Shown here: positions 14,999 through 25,131 of the stretch, piece after piece
How positions within the stretch are numbered: the stretch's first letter is position 1
Layout: each line of letters begins with the position of its first letter
From: JADKAV01 sp037046735
Lineage (GTDB): Bacteria > Actinomycetota > Actinomycetes > S36-B12 > UBA10799
Assembly: GCA_037046735.1 (NCBI GenBank)
Contig: JBAOHC010000022.1
Coordinates: 1-64,000, forward strand
Length of the DNA: 64,000 nt
Direction: 5' to 3'
Notes under the pieces: generated by a model
The model's input: the letters and a program-made list of their open reading frames with translations, nothing else
Databases searched by the model: none
What the model was told of the DNA's origin: nothing
Program-made: the position numbers and the translations under genes

Positions 14999-17900
14999 GT
15001 GGTACTCGCCGACGTCATCCAAACCCTCGGCTCCCTTCCTGATGTCGCGGACTGGCTGCGGGCCCTGCCCGACGCCGGCTCCGAACTGACAGTCACCGCG
15101 GGAGTCGAGCCGTTCGTACTCGCCGCCTGCCAGCAGCCGCTGGTTGCCGTCACCGCCACCGGCAGGCAGGCCGATGACCTGCGGGATGCGCTGACCGATC
15201 TCGGGCGCACGAACGCCGTGTTCCCAGCGTGGGAGACCCTTCCGCACGAGCGCCTCAGTCCAACCGCGGACACCGTCGGGCGGCGGATGGCGGTCATCGC
15301 CGATGTCGCTGTGGGAACCCTGCCCGACGTGTTGATCGTCCCCGTGCGTGCGCTGATGCAACCCTTCGCCCAGGAGTTGGCACAGGAACGACCCCTGGTG
15401 CTGCGCGTCGCGGATGAGCCCGGCTTCGAAGAAGTCATCCTGCGGCTGGTCCGGGCCGGGTACGAACGCGTGCCCATGGTGGAACGCCGTGGCCAGTTCG
15501 CGGTGCGCGGCGGCATCGTCGACGTCTTCGTGCCCACCGACGAGCACCCCACACGTGTGGAGTTCTTCGGCGACGAGGTGGATCAACTGCGGATGTTCGC
15601 CGTGTCCGATCAGCGCACGATCGCCACCCGCGCCACCCCGTTGTCACTGCCGGTCGTGCGGGAACTGCTGCTCACCGACGCGGTGCGCGAGCGTGCGCGA
15701 CAGCTCATGAGCGCCTACCCGCACATCGCCGACGTCCTGGGTGACCTGGCGAACGGCATGCCGGTCGAGGGCATGGAGTCGCTGGCACCGGTTCTCACCG
15801 ATGACCTGATCACCCTGCTGGACCTGCTGCCGCTCGGTACCCCGATCGTGAATGTCGGCGGTGAGCGGATCGCTGCCCGCGCCCTCGAACTCGTGCGAAC
15901 CTCCGAGGAGTTCCTGCAGGCCGGCTGGCACAACGCGGCGGTCGGCAACTCCGTGCCGCTGGACCTGAGCCGCGCGGCCTACCGCAGCCCGCAGGAACTG
16001 CACGAGCAGGCGGTGGCCCGGGGTCTGCCGATCAGCAACCTGGACACGCTCGGCACGCTGGCATCCGGGCTCAAACCTGCGCCCACATATCGCGGTGATG
16101 TCGCGGCGCTGGCCAAGGATGCTCAGGCCGCCGTGGCCGCCGGCATCCCGGTCGTGATCGCCATGGGGGCAACCGGGCCCGCCACCCGCCTGGCCGAGCA
16201 GCTCAACGCCGAGGGCGTCCCGACCAGGCTGTTCGGCGATTCCGGCCTCGATCCGCTGGTCCACATCGTCAAGGCGCGCCTCACGCACGGTTTCACCACC
16301 GAAAGCCTCGTCCTGGTCACCGAGCGCGACATCACCGGCCAGGTCAGCAGCCAGGTCACGAAGATGCCGACGAAGCGGCGCAAGGCGCTCGATCCGCTGA
16401 CGCTCAAGCCCGGCGACTTCGTTGTGCACAACCAGCACGGGGTCGGCCGGTACGTGCAGATGACCCAGCGCACCGTCGGCGGGACCGTGCGTGAGTACCT
16501 CGTGCTGGAATACGCGGCCAGTAAACGGGGGCAGCCGGCCGACCGCCTCTATGTGCCCACCGATCAGCTCGATCAGGTCACCCGCTACGTCGGCGGGGAG
16601 GCACCTGCGGTGCACCGCCTGGGTGGGGCGGACTGGCAGAAGGCGAAGGGCAAAGCCAAGCGGGCGATGCGCGAGATCGCCGCAGAGCTGATCAAGCTGT
16701 ACGCGGCGCGGCAGGCCACGAAGGGCCACGAGTTCGGCCCGGACACCCCCTGGCAGCGCGAACTCGAGGACGCGTTTCCCTACCAGGAGACCCCGGACCA
16801 GATGTCGACCATCGACGAGGTCAAGGCGGATATGCGCAAACCCGTGCCGATGGACCGGCTGGTGTGCGGTGACGTCGGATTCGGCAAGACCGAGATCGCC
16901 GTGCGCGCGGCGTTCAAAGCGGTGCAGGACGGCACGCAGGTGGCGGTCCTGGTGCCGACCACCCTGCTCGTCAAGCAACACCACAAGACGTTCACGCAAC
17001 GCTACGGGTCCTTCCCGATCCGGGTGGAGGCGCTGAGTCGGTTCCAGTCCGATGCCGAGGCTCAGCGGGTCGTCGAGGGCCTCGCTGACGGCACGGTCGA
17101 TGTCGTGATCGCCACCCACCGCATCCTCGGGCCGAAGACCCGCTTCAAGAATCTGGGCCTGCTCATCGTCGACGAGGAGCAGCGTTTCGGGGTCGAGCAC
17201 AAGGAACACATGAAGGCTCTGCGGACCACCGTCGACGTCCTGAGCATGTCCGCCACGCCGATCCCGCGCACACTGGAGATGGCGGTCACCGGCATCCGGG
17301 AAATCTCCACCATCCAGACGCCGCCCGAGGACCGGCTGCCGGTGCTGACCTTCGTGGGACCCTACGACGAGAAGCAGATCGCCGCCGCCATCCGTCGCGA
17401 GTTACTGCGCGACGGCCAGGTGTTCTTCATTCACAATCGGGTGGAGAGCATCAATCGGGTGGCCGCCAGAATCAACGAGTTGGTGCCGGAGGCGCGGATC
17501 GCCAGCGCCCACGGCCAGCTGCCCGAGCACGCCCTGGAGCAGACAGTGGTCGACTTCTGGGAGGGCCGCATCGATGTGCTGGTGTGCACAACCATCGTCG
17601 AATCCGGCATGGACATTCCCAACGCCAACACCCTGATCGTGGACCGCTCCGACGCTTTCGGGCTCAGTCAGTTGCACCAGTTGCGGGGCCGGGTGGGCCG
17701 GGGCAGGGAACGTGCCTACGCCTACTTCCTCTACCCGCCGGAGAAGCCGCTGACCCAGACCGCGCATGACCGCTTGGAGACGATCGCGGCTCACACCGAT
17801 CTGGGTTCTGGCATGGCTGTGGCCATGAAGGACCTCGAGATCCGTGGTGCCGGCAACCTGCTCGGCGGCGAACAGTCCGGTCACATCGCCAACATCGGCT

Positions 17901-18420
17901 TCGATCTGTACGTGCGCATGGTCGGTGAGGCATTGGCGGCGGTGCGCGGGCAGACCGACGAGGAACTGCCCGAGGTGCGGATCGAGTTGCCGCTGAACGC
18001 CCACCTGCCACACGACTACGTGCCTGACGAGCGCCTGCGGCTGATGGCGTACACGACGCTGGCGCAGGCCACCTCCGAGCAGGACATCGCGGAGTTCGTG
18101 GCAGAGATGACCGACCGGTATGGACCCCTGCCGGCACCGGTTCTGGTGCTGGTGGAAGTCGCCCAGCTACGCCTGCTGGCCCGGTCAGCGGGGCTCACGG
18201 AGATCGTGGCAGCCGGCACCCGGATCCGGTTCGCGCCCGCCCACCTGCCCGAGAGCAGGACCATGCGATTGGCCAGGCTGTATCCCGGCAGCATCTACAA
18301 GGCGGCCTCAGGCACGATCCTGGTCCCGGCTCCCAGGGGGCGGGGCTCGGTGCGAAACCGTTCGTGGACCACGACCTGCTCGACTGGGTGCGGGAGTTCG
18401 TGCGGGCTGTGCTGGAATGA
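14999..18420 (+). CDS. mfd: Transcription-repair coupling factor Mfd, with C-terminal frameshift
   Basis: About 1140 residues if corrected. It removes stalled RNA polymerase and recruits UvrA. The UvrB-like N-terminal part, the RNA-polymerase-interacting domain (GDFVVHNQHGVGRYV), the helicase Walker A (GDVGFGKTE, about residue 624), the DEEQ box (VDEEQRFGVEHKEHMKALR), the TRG motif region and the C-terminal Mfd domain are all present. One G appears lost from the run of five at 18336-18340. As written, the frame runs to 18457 with an unrelated tail. One base added restores KPFVDHDLLDWVREFVRAVL and a stop at 18418-18420. I chose GTG 14999 on the TACCCT box; longer starts (14930) exist. A homopolymer sequencing error is the simplest cause. 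Confidence 0.85.
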
Positions 18421-18488
18421 CCCGCCACGTTCTACGACGCAGGCGCCGGGCGCGTAGTCTGGGGGCGGTCGTCAGCAAGGGAGCGAGA

Positions 18489-19098
18489 GTGTCGGTCAAG
18501 CGGTGGATCCCAGGGGTCGTTCTGGCAGGTGTCGTGCTGTCCGGGTGTGGACAGACCCTCGCGGGCTCGGCCGCCGTCGTCGGTGAGGCGCGGCTCACCG
18601 ACGCTGAACTCAGCCAGACGGTGTCGACCCTGGCGCGAGGAACTCGGCATCGAGAGCAGCGCGCAGGTGTCGCAGGCCGTCCTGTCGCGGTGGATGGTGT
18701 CGCAGCTGGTCGAGCAGCTCGCGGAGGACAACGACGTCACGATCAGCAAGGGCGAGGTGGACGCCGCCATCGCGCAGGAGAGCGAGAGCGCCGGCGGTCA
18801 GGAGGCCTTCGAACAGGGCGCGCTGCAGGCCGGGGTCCTGCCTGCCGACATCGCCGACGCCGTGCGGACGTCGTTGCTCATCGAGAAGATGGCGCAGTTC
18901 ACGGCCACCGACGAGGATCCCAGCGGCCAGACCGGCCTGATCGCGCAGGTCCAGCGGGTCAGCGACGAACTCGATCCGCAGGTCAGCCCCCGATTCGGTA
19001 CCTGGGACGAGGAGCAACTGGCCGTGGGAGCGCTGCCCGACGACCTCTCCACCCCGGTGATCGACGAGGCTGTTCCGCAGTTGCAACCTGCCCCGTGA
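18489..19098 (+). pseudogene. SurA-N-like lipoprotein, frameshifted as written
   Basis: GTG 18489 opens a lipoprotein signal peptide (MSVKRWIPGVVLAGVVLSGC, lipobox LSGC). The frame continues TDAELSQTVSTLAR. An extra G near 18639 moves the rest into the +1 frame: ELGIESSAQVSQAVLSRWMV through GEVDAAIAQESE to the stop at 19098. Removing that G gives a continuous protein of about 203 residues. The helical layout matches SurA N-terminal-domain lipoproteins often found between mfd and mazG in actinobacteria, which are probably extracytoplasmic chaperones. The indel could be real or a sequence error. Confidence 0.75.
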
Positions 19099-19742
19099 CC
19101 CGTGGCGAGCGGCTGCTCGAGCTCGTGACGGTGATGGATCGGCTGCGCTCGCCGGGCGGTTGTCCCTGGGATGCCGAACAGACACATGCCAGCCTCGTGC
19201 AGTACCTGGTCGAAGAGACGTATGAGACCGTCGAGGCCATCGACGCCGATGACCGGGACGCGATGGTCGAGGAACTCGGGGACCTGCTGCTGCAGGTCGT
19301 GTTCCATGCCCGGATCGGGCAGGAGGCCGACCACCCCTTCGATATCGACGACGTGGCCGGTGGGATCGCGGAGAAACTCATCGCCCGCCACCCACATGTG
19401 TTCGGCGATGCGACCGCCGACACCGCCGAGGATGTCGAGGCGAGCTGGTTCGAGCGCAAGCGCCGGGAGAAGGGCCGGACCTCGGTCACCGACGGCGTGC
19501 CCATGGCGATGCCGGCCATCCCCTTGATCGAGAAGCTGCTGCACCGGGCAGCCAAGGGTGGGGTGGCCGCGCCCCCTCCCGATCCGCGGCTGGCGATGCT
19601 GCTCGACGAGATGGATGTCGGTGACGCCATCCTCGGCTTGGTGGCCGCCGCCCAGGCCCGCGGGATCGACGCGGACGCGGCGGCCCGCGGTGCCGCCCAC
19701 CGCTTGCGGGCGGACCTGCTCGCTGCCGAGACGCCGGGCTGA
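19095..19742 (+). CDS. mazG: Nucleoside triphosphate pyrophosphohydrolase MazG
   Basis: 216 residues from GTG 19095, overlapping the lipoprotein stop (GTGA). It hydrolyses (d)NTPs to monophosphates, probably removing damaged or excess nucleotides. The MazG motif is clear: RLRSPGGCPWDAEQTHASL, then EETYETVEAI, EELGDLLLQVVFHA and the metal-binding EEL(G)D pattern. A weaker C-terminal copy (WFERKRREKGRTSVTDGVP) resembles the second half of E. coli MazG. The mfd-lipoprotein-mazG-eno order is typical of actinobacteria. Confidence 0.93.
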   Translation: MTRGERLLELVTVMDRLRSPGGCPWDAEQTHASLVQYLVEETYETVEAIDADDRDAMVEELGDLLLQVVFHARIGQEADHPFDIDDVAGGIAEKLIARHPHVFGDATADTAEDVEASWFERKRREKGRTSVTDGVPMAMPAIPLIEKLLHRAAKGGVAAPPPDPRLAMLLDEMDVGDAILGLVAAAQARGIDADAAARGAAHRLRADLLAAETPG

Positions 19743-19813
19743 CTGCCCCACGCCCTGCCCTGTGCAGGGATCGGCGAGCGAGTAGGCTCGAGGAGCACAC
19801 TCAAGGAGGAAAC

Positions 19814-21091
19814 GTGGCCCTGATCGAAGCAGTCATCGCACGAGAGATCCTGGACTCCCGGGGCAACCCGACGGTCGAGGTGGAAGTCGGACTCGACGAT
19901 GGCTCTCTGGGCCGCGCGGCAGTCCCCAGTGGAGCGTCGACCGGGGCGTTCGAGGCCAGTGAGCGCCGCGATGGCGGTTCCCGCTACCTCGGCAAGGGCG
20001 TGCTGGAGGCAGTGGCTGCGGTCGAGGATCAGATCGCGCCCGAGGTGGAGGGGTGCGAGGCGAGCGAGCAGCGGCTGATCGACCAGATCATGATCGACCT
20101 CGACGGCACGCCGAACAAGAGCCGGCTCGGTGCCAACGCCATTCTGGGGGTATCCCTGGCCGTGGCCCGCGCAGCAGCCGAGTCCGCGGACCTGCCGCTC
20201 TTCCGCTACGTGGGCGGCCCGCAGGCCCACATCCTGCCCGTGCCCATGATGAACATCCTCAACGGGGGGGCGCACGCCGACACCGGCGTCGACATCCAAG
20301 AATTCATGATCGCCCCGATCGGCGCCGAGGACTTCTCGACCGCCCTGCGCATGGGGGCCGAGGTGTACCACTCCTTGAAGTCGGTGCTGAAGAAGCGCGG
20401 CCTGGCCACGGGTCTTGGTGACGAGGGTGGTTTCGCCCCGGACCTGGCCAGCAACCGCGACGCGCTGGACCTGATCGGGGAGGCCGTCGAGGCCGCCGGT
20501 CTGAGCCTCGGTTCCGACATCGCCCTGGCACTGGATGTCGCCGCCACTGAGTTCCACGCCGATGGCGGGTACACCTTCGAAGGGGCATCGCGCAGCAGTG
20601 CGGAGATGGCCGCGTACTACGCCGAACTGGTCGACGCCTACCCGCTGGTCAGCATCGAGGACCCGCTGGACGAGGACGACTGGGACGGTTGGGTCGAGCT
20701 CAACGCCGCCCTGGGCAGCAGGGTGCAACTTGTCGGCGATGATCTCTTCGTGACCAACCCGGCGCGACTGGCAACCGGCATCGAGAAGCTGGCCGCCAAC
20801 GCGCTGCTGGTGAAGGTCAACCAGATCGGATCGCTGTCGGAGACCCTGGACGCGGTGGCCTTGGCCCATCGTTCCGGCTACGCCTGCATGATGAGTCACC
20901 GCTCCGGCGAGACCGAGGACACGACGATCGCGGATCTGGCTGTGGCGACCAACTGCGGCCAGATCAAGACCGGTGCCCCGGCCCGCTCCGAGCGTGTGGC
21001 CAAGTACAACCAGTTGCTGCGGATCGAGGAGGAACTCGACGACGCTGCCGCCTACAGCGGCCGCTCGGCATTCCCTCGCTTCCAGGGCTGA
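19814..21091 (+). CDS. eno: Enolase
   Basis: 425 residues from GTG 19814, with a strong AAGGAGG at 19803-19809 and a TAGGCT box at 19783-19788. It converts 2-phosphoglycerate to phosphoenolpyruvate. The motifs are ILDSRGNPTVEVEV, the substrate loop PSGASTGAFEA, metal-binding VSIEDPLDEDDWDG, catalytic LLVKVNQIGS and the signature SHRSGETEDT. In most actinobacteria eno is followed by ftsB (DivIC) and a DUF501 gene. Here nnr follows after 40 nt, so this is a synteny break. Confidence 0.97.
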   Translation: MALIEAVIAREILDSRGNPTVEVEVGLDDGSLGRAAVPSGASTGAFEASERRDGGSRYLGKGVLEAVAAVEDQIAPEVEGCEASEQRLIDQIMIDLDGTPNKSRLGANAILGVSLAVARAAAESADLPLFRYVGGPQAHILPVPMMNILNGGAHADTGVDIQEFMIAPIGAEDFSTALRMGAEVYHSLKSVLKKRGLATGLGDEGGFAPDLASNRDALDLIGEAVEAAGLSLGSDIALALDVAATEFHADGGYTFEGASRSSAEMAAYYAELVDAYPLVSIEDPLDEDDWDGWVELNAALGSRVQLVGDDLFVTNPARLATGIEKLAANALLVKVNQIGSLSETLDAVALAHRSGYACMMSHRSGETEDTTIADLAVATNCGQIKTGAPARSERVAKYNQLLRIEEELDDAAAYSGRSAFPRFQG

Positions 21092-21131
21092 CGTTTCGGC
21101 GTGAGGTAGCGTGCCGGGCCATGATGGTCCC

Positions 21132-22493
21132 ATGCTGCCTGTGCATGACGTCGCCACCATCCGCACTGCTGAAGGCGACCTGATGGCGCACCTGCCCGAG
21201 GGTGCGCTCATGCAGCGGGCGGCCACCGGCTTGGCAACAGTGACCGCCGATCTGATCAAGGAAACGTTCGGTCGTCGGCCTGGCATTCGCGTGTGTGTGG
21301 TGGCCGGGTCGGGCAACAACGGCGGGGACGCCTTGTACGCGGGGGCCCAGCTCGCCAACCGCGGCGTCCAAGTGGACATCGTGGCGACATCAGACACGCT
21401 GCATCCCGAAGGCCTGGCTGCGGCGATCCGGGCAGGGGCCGTGGTCCGTGAGCCCCGGCGCGCCGACGTGGTGCTGGACGCCGTGGTGGGTCTCGGCGCC
21501 ACGGGGCCGCTGCGACCCGCCGCTGTGGCGATCCGCGACACCGTCGACGCCGAACTCACGATCGCCGTCGATCTGCCCAGCGGCCTGCAGCCGGACACCG
21601 GTGACACCCCGGGCGAGGTGTGGGTGGCTGATCACACGATCACCTTCGGCACGCTCAAAGTCGGCGTGGCGCTGCGCCCCGACGTATGCGGTGACGTGCA
21701 CCTGGTGGACATCGGCCTGGCGGCGACACTGCCGCCCGCGGCCATACACGTGGTGGAGCCGGCTGACGCGGCGGAGTTCGTGCCGCGACCAGGCTTTCGC
21801 GACAACAAGTACACGCGCGGCGTGGTGGACATCGCTGCCGGGTCGGACAAGTATCCCGGAGCGGGCGTGCTCTGTACTGCCGGGGCCCGCCACTCGGGAG
21901 CCGGGATGGTCCGGTCCCCGGTGGTGGGATTCCCAGATGTCGTGGCCGCTGCGGGCCGCACGGATGCCTACGTCGTGGGTCCCGGGCTGGCTGATGAAGC
22001 CCGACTGGGGCAGGCCGTGGGCCAGGCGATGGCCGCAGGCCGGCCTGTGGTGATGGATGCGGAGGCACTGCCGCACGTGGCCCCGGGGCCGGTGGTGATC
22101 ACACCGCACGAGGGCGAGTTCGCGCGGCTGGGATTCAGCATCGGATCCGACCGCATCGCGGCGGTGCGAGCGGCGGCCGCCCAGTTACAGGTTGCTGTTC
22201 TGCTCAAGGGCGCGGTGACCGTCGTGGCCGAGCCGGGCGGACAGGTCTACGTGAACCTCCACAGCAGTCCCAACCTGGCCACCGCCGGTTCCGGCGACGT
22301 GTTGTCCGGACTGCTGGGTGGGCTGCTGGCCCGGCATTTCGTGAACCGCGCCCCCGATCTGCCGACGATGGCCCGGCTGGCCGCCTGCGCCGCTCTGATT
22401 CATGGGGAAGCGGGCCGGCGCGCGGCGTTCCCGGCCACGGCGGTGGATATCGCTGACGAGGTGCGGGCGGCGGTGGCCTGGGCGGCAGGCTGA
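21132..22493 (+). CDS. nnr: Bifunctional NAD(P)H-hydrate repair enzyme (epimerase and dehydratase)
   Basis: 453 residues from ATG 21132; an in-frame GTG at 21111 would add seven. The N-terminal YjeF epimerase domain (VCVVAGSGNNGGDALYAGAQ, AVDLPSGLQ) is fused to the C-terminal ADP-dependent dehydratase (DAYVVGPGLADEARLGQAV, VITPHEGEFARL, LATAGSGDVLSGLLGG). Together they repair hydrated NADH and NADPH. The fusion is the usual bacterial form, and nnr upstream of alr is a common actinobacterial order. Confidence 0.93.
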   Translation: MLPVHDVATIRTAEGDLMAHLPEGALMQRAATGLATVTADLIKETFGRRPGIRVCVVAGSGNNGGDALYAGAQLANRGVQVDIVATSDTLHPEGLAAAIRAGAVVREPRRADVVLDAVVGLGATGPLRPAAVAIRDTVDAELTIAVDLPSGLQPDTGDTPGEVWVADHTITFGTLKVGVALRPDVCGDVHLVDIGLAATLPPAAIHVVEPADAAEFVPRPGFRDNKYTRGVVDIAAGSDKYPGAGVLCTAGARHSGAGMVRSPVVGFPDVVAAAGRTDAYVVGPGLADEARLGQAVGQAMAAGRPVVMDAEALPHVAPGPVVITPHEGEFARLGFSIGSDRIAAVRAAAAQLQVAVLLKGAVTVVAEPGGQVYVNLHSSPNLATAGSGDVLSGLLGGLLARHFVNRAPDLPTMARLAACAALIHGEAGRRAAFPATAVDIADEVRAAVAWAAG

Positions 22494-22617
22494 GGGGCAC
22501 GCCATCCACATCTGGTTCGCGGGACGGCCGCTCCAACCAGATGGGACGACGAGCAGGTCGTGGCGCGCTCGACCGCCAGGCGACGACGCGCCTGCAGGTT
22601 CGGCGCCTCCCGGCGCC

Positions 22618-22623
22618 TACCAT
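22618..22623 (+). promoter_or_regulatory. -10 box of alr (leaderless)
   Basis: TACCAT lies six nucleotides before ATG 22630. The intervening GAGG is too close to serve as a Shine-Dalgarno sequence. Confidence 0.5.
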
Positions 22624-22629
22624 TGAGGT

Positions 22630-23721
22630 ATGCCTCGCGCTCAAGCCCGCATCGATCTAGGCGCGTTCGCGAGCAATCTCCAACGCTTGCGTGAGGCGGC
22701 CCCACGCAGTGCGCAACTTGCCGTCGTGAAGGCGGATGCCTACGGTCACGGCCTGATCCCGATGGCCCGGGCGGCGCGCGAGGCGGGCGCTGAATGGCTG
22801 GGGGTGGCGCTGTTCTCCGAAGCGCTCGAACTGCGCTCAGCGGGGGACACCGGGCCGCTGCTGGCGTGGTTGGCCGCGCCCGACGATCCGTGGTCCGAGG
22901 TGGCCGAGGCGGGCATCGACATCGGGGTCTCCACAGTGGCCCAGTTGCAGCGCCTGACGACCCCCACCCGCGTACACCTGAAGATCGACACTGGTCTGGG
23001 CCGCGCGGGATGTGCCCCGGCTGATTGGGCGTTGTTGATCGACACGGCACAGAGGATGCAGGACGCCGGGTCGATCGACGTGGTCGGCATCTGGAGCCAC
23101 TTCACCGTGGCCGATGATCCCGCGAACCCACTGAACACCGTGCAGATCGAACGCTTCCGAGAGGCAGTCGCCGCCGCGGAGAGTCTCGATGTCGAACACC
23201 ACCATCTGGCCAACTCGGCGGCGACCCTGGCGCTGCCGGCCGCCCATTTCACCCTCGTCCGGCCTGGGATCGCCATGTACGGGATCAGTCCCGGAGTAGG
23301 CATGGGCTCCGCGGCAGACCTCGGCCTGCGGCCCGTCATGACACTCGTGGCGCAGGTGACCGTCGTGAAGAGGCTGCCGGCCGGCTCAGGATTGTCCTAC
23401 GGGCACCTGTACACCCTCGATGGGGACTCCACGACGGCGGTCGTGCCCCTGGGATACGCCGACGGGATCCCACGCAACGCCACCAACGTCGGGCCGGTCT
23501 TCGCAGCCGGCAAGCGCCGGACCGTGGCCGGGCGGGTCTGCATGGATCAGTTCGTCCTCGATCTGGGCAATGACGCCGCTGCCGAAGGCGACGAGGTCGT
23601 GCTCTTCGGGTCCGGGGCGGACGGCATCCCGCTGGCTGAGGATTGGGCCGAGGTGACGGGCACCATCGGCTACGAGATCGTGACCCGGCTGGGACCGCGA
23701 GTGGAACGGGTCTATCGATGA
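22630..23721 (+). CDS. alr: Alanine racemase (PLP-dependent)
   Basis: 363 residues. It makes D-alanine for peptidoglycan. The PLP-binding lysine is Lys34 in AVVKADAYGHG. The second catalytic tyrosine is near residue 257 in GSGLSYGHLYT, and the C-terminal domain has RVCMDQFVLDLG. The length is normal. The stop overlaps the ATG of the next gene (ATGA), so alr heads a tight operon through the hydrolase, tsaE, tsaB, rimI and tsaD, with overlaps at each junction. Confidence 0.96.
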   Translation: MPRAQARIDLGAFASNLQRLREAAPRSAQLAVVKADAYGHGLIPMARAAREAGAEWLGVALFSEALELRSAGDTGPLLAWLAAPDDPWSEVAEAGIDIGVSTVAQLQRLTTPTRVHLKIDTGLGRAGCAPADWALLIDTAQRMQDAGSIDVVGIWSHFTVADDPANPLNTVQIERFREAVAAAESLDVEHHHLANSAATLALPAAHFTLVRPGIAMYGISPGVGMGSAADLGLRPVMTLVAQVTVVKRLPAGSGLSYGHLYTLDGDSTTAVVPLGYADGIPRNATNVGPVFAAGKRRTVAGRVCMDQFVLDLGNDAAAEGDEVVLFGSGADGIPLAEDWAEVTGTIGYEIVTRLGPRVERVYR

Positions 23722-24713
23722 AGGGTGGTCTGATCGCGCTCGCCGCCGGGCTCATCGCCGGCGTCGCAGCCGAGCAACTGGCGGTGCGCAAACCGTGGCG
23801 TCCTGATCCGTACAAGGACGAGGACTTCGGCCGCGTGCGCGGAGAGCCACACTGGTTGCGCGCCTCGGACGGCACCGAACTGTATGTCGAGGTCCATCCG
23901 TGCGACGACCCCGAGGCGCCCACGATCGTCTTTGCCCACGGCTACTGCCTCAACCAGGACTCCTGGCATTTTCAGCGCAAGGCGCTGCGTGGCCACGCCC
24001 GTCTGGTGCTCTGGGATCAGCGCCACCACGGCCGCAGCGAGGCGGGGCCGCTCGAGAATGCCACGATCGAGCAGTTGGGCCGGGACCTGCAGTACGTGCT
24101 CGACGCCTACACCGAGGGCCCGGTGACCTTGGTGGGGCATTCGATGGGCGGCATGACGGTGATGTCGCTGGCAGCTCAGTTCCCCGACACATTCGAGGAC
24201 AGGGTGAAAGCGGTCGCGTTCGTCGCGACCAGCGCCGGTGACCTCTCCACGGAGTTCCTGGGGCTGCCACCCGGTGCGGCAGCGCGGGCGCGCACCATCG
24301 CCACCAGCATCCAGCCCACCGGCGCGGTGGTCGGCCGATTCATGCAGCAGGCGCGCTACACGGACCTCAACTTCGCGATCACCAAACGCGGGTCATTCGG
24401 TCCCGGCGCCCCGAACTCGCTGAACCTGTTCACGGTGGCGATGCTCAACGCCACTCCCGTCGAGACGGTCGTCGCTTTCCTGCCGACGTTGCTGTCGCAC
24501 GACCTGTACGACGCCCTCAAGGTCCTTGACGACGTGCGGGTCTGGATCGTGTGTGGTGAGGCCGACGTGATGACCCCGGTTTCCCACACGAAGAAGCTGA
24601 TGGAACTGCTGCCCCATGCCGAGGCGACGATCCTGCCCGAGACCGGTCACATGATTCAGTTGGAACGCCAGGACGAGGTCACCGAAGGGATCCGCCGCCT
24701 TGCTTTCGGTTGA
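23718..24713 (+). CDS. Alpha/beta hydrolase with N-terminal membrane anchor
   Basis: 331 residues from ATG 23718. The first 20 residues (MKGGLIALAAGLIAGVAAEQ) are hydrophobic and probably anchor it. The core has the oxyanion strand IVFAHGYCLNQDSW, the nucleophile elbow GHSMGGM (about residue 141), an aspartate in CGEADVMTP and a histidine in PETGHMIQLE. The gene sits between alr and tsaE in many actinobacteria; the substrate is not known to me. Overlaps at both ends imply coupled expression. Confidence 0.8.
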   Translation: MKGGLIALAAGLIAGVAAEQLAVRKPWRPDPYKDEDFGRVRGEPHWLRASDGTELYVEVHPCDDPEAPTIVFAHGYCLNQDSWHFQRKALRGHARLVLWDQRHHGRSEAGPLENATIEQLGRDLQYVLDAYTEGPVTLVGHSMGGMTVMSLAAQFPDTFEDRVKAVAFVATSAGDLSTEFLGLPPGAAARARTIATSIQPTGAVVGRFMQQARYTDLNFAITKRGSFGPGAPNSLNLFTVAMLNATPVETVVAFLPTLLSHDLYDALKVLDDVRVWIVCGEADVMTPVSHTKKLMELLPHAEATILPETGHMIQLERQDEVTEGIRRLAFG

Positions 24714-25131
24714 GGTGGACTCCGCGGACGGCATGGTCGAGTTCGGTCGCTTACTGGGCATGCGACTGCGGGCCGGAGACCTGGTGATCCTGACCGGTGA
24801 CCTGGGCGCCGGCAAGACCACGCTGATGCGCGGCGTGGGGCAGGGACTGGGCGTGCGAGGTGCCGTGACCAGCCCCACCTTCGTCATCGCCCGTCGCCAC
24901 CCGTCCGAGGTGGGTGGGCCGGCCCTCGTGCATGCCGATGCCTATCGCCTGGGCAGCGCGGCCGAGTTCGAGGATCTCGATCTGGACGGCGATGACGCGG
25001 TCGTGTGCGTGGAGTGGGGCCGCGACCGGGCGGAGGGACTGTGCGACCAGCGGCTCGAGATCGACATCGAGACCATCGGGGATGGTCGTCGGGTGACGGT
25101 GCGCGGGGTCAACCGGGAGGTCCCGTTGTGA
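24700..25131 (+). CDS. tsaE: tRNA t6A biosynthesis ATPase TsaE
   Basis: 143 residues, probably from TTG 24700, inside the 3' end of the hydrolase gene. The Walker A motif GDLGAGKTT spans residues 33-41, and SPTFVIARRH and HADAYRLGSAAEFEDLDLD follow as in TsaE/YjeE. It works with TsaB and TsaD to put threonylcarbamoyl on A37 of ANN-decoding tRNAs. The TTG start is the best guess; there is no ATG or GTG early enough to keep the first strand. Confidence 0.92.
   Translation: MLSVEVDSADGMVEFGRLLGMRLRAGDLVILTGDLGAGKTTLMRGVGQGLGVRGAVTSPTFVIARRHPSEVGGPALVHADAYRLGSAAEFEDLDLDGDDAVVCVEWGRDRAEGLCDQRLEIDIETIGDGRRVTVRGVNREVPL

Noticed and set aside
15644..17209. Long minus-strand frame inside mfd
   Set aside because: Mfd has all helicase motifs on the plus strand; this is a composition artefact.
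18120..19742. A single 540-residue protein spanning the mfd end, the lipoprotein and mazG
   Set aside because: The frame happens to stay open, but it reads mfd and most of the lipoprotein out of frame; only the mazG part and the lipoprotein signal are real.
18983..21607. Open frame of 874 codons on the minus strand across mazG, eno and nnr
   Set aside because: Antisense shadow of three recognised genes, with no homologous motif or plausible start.
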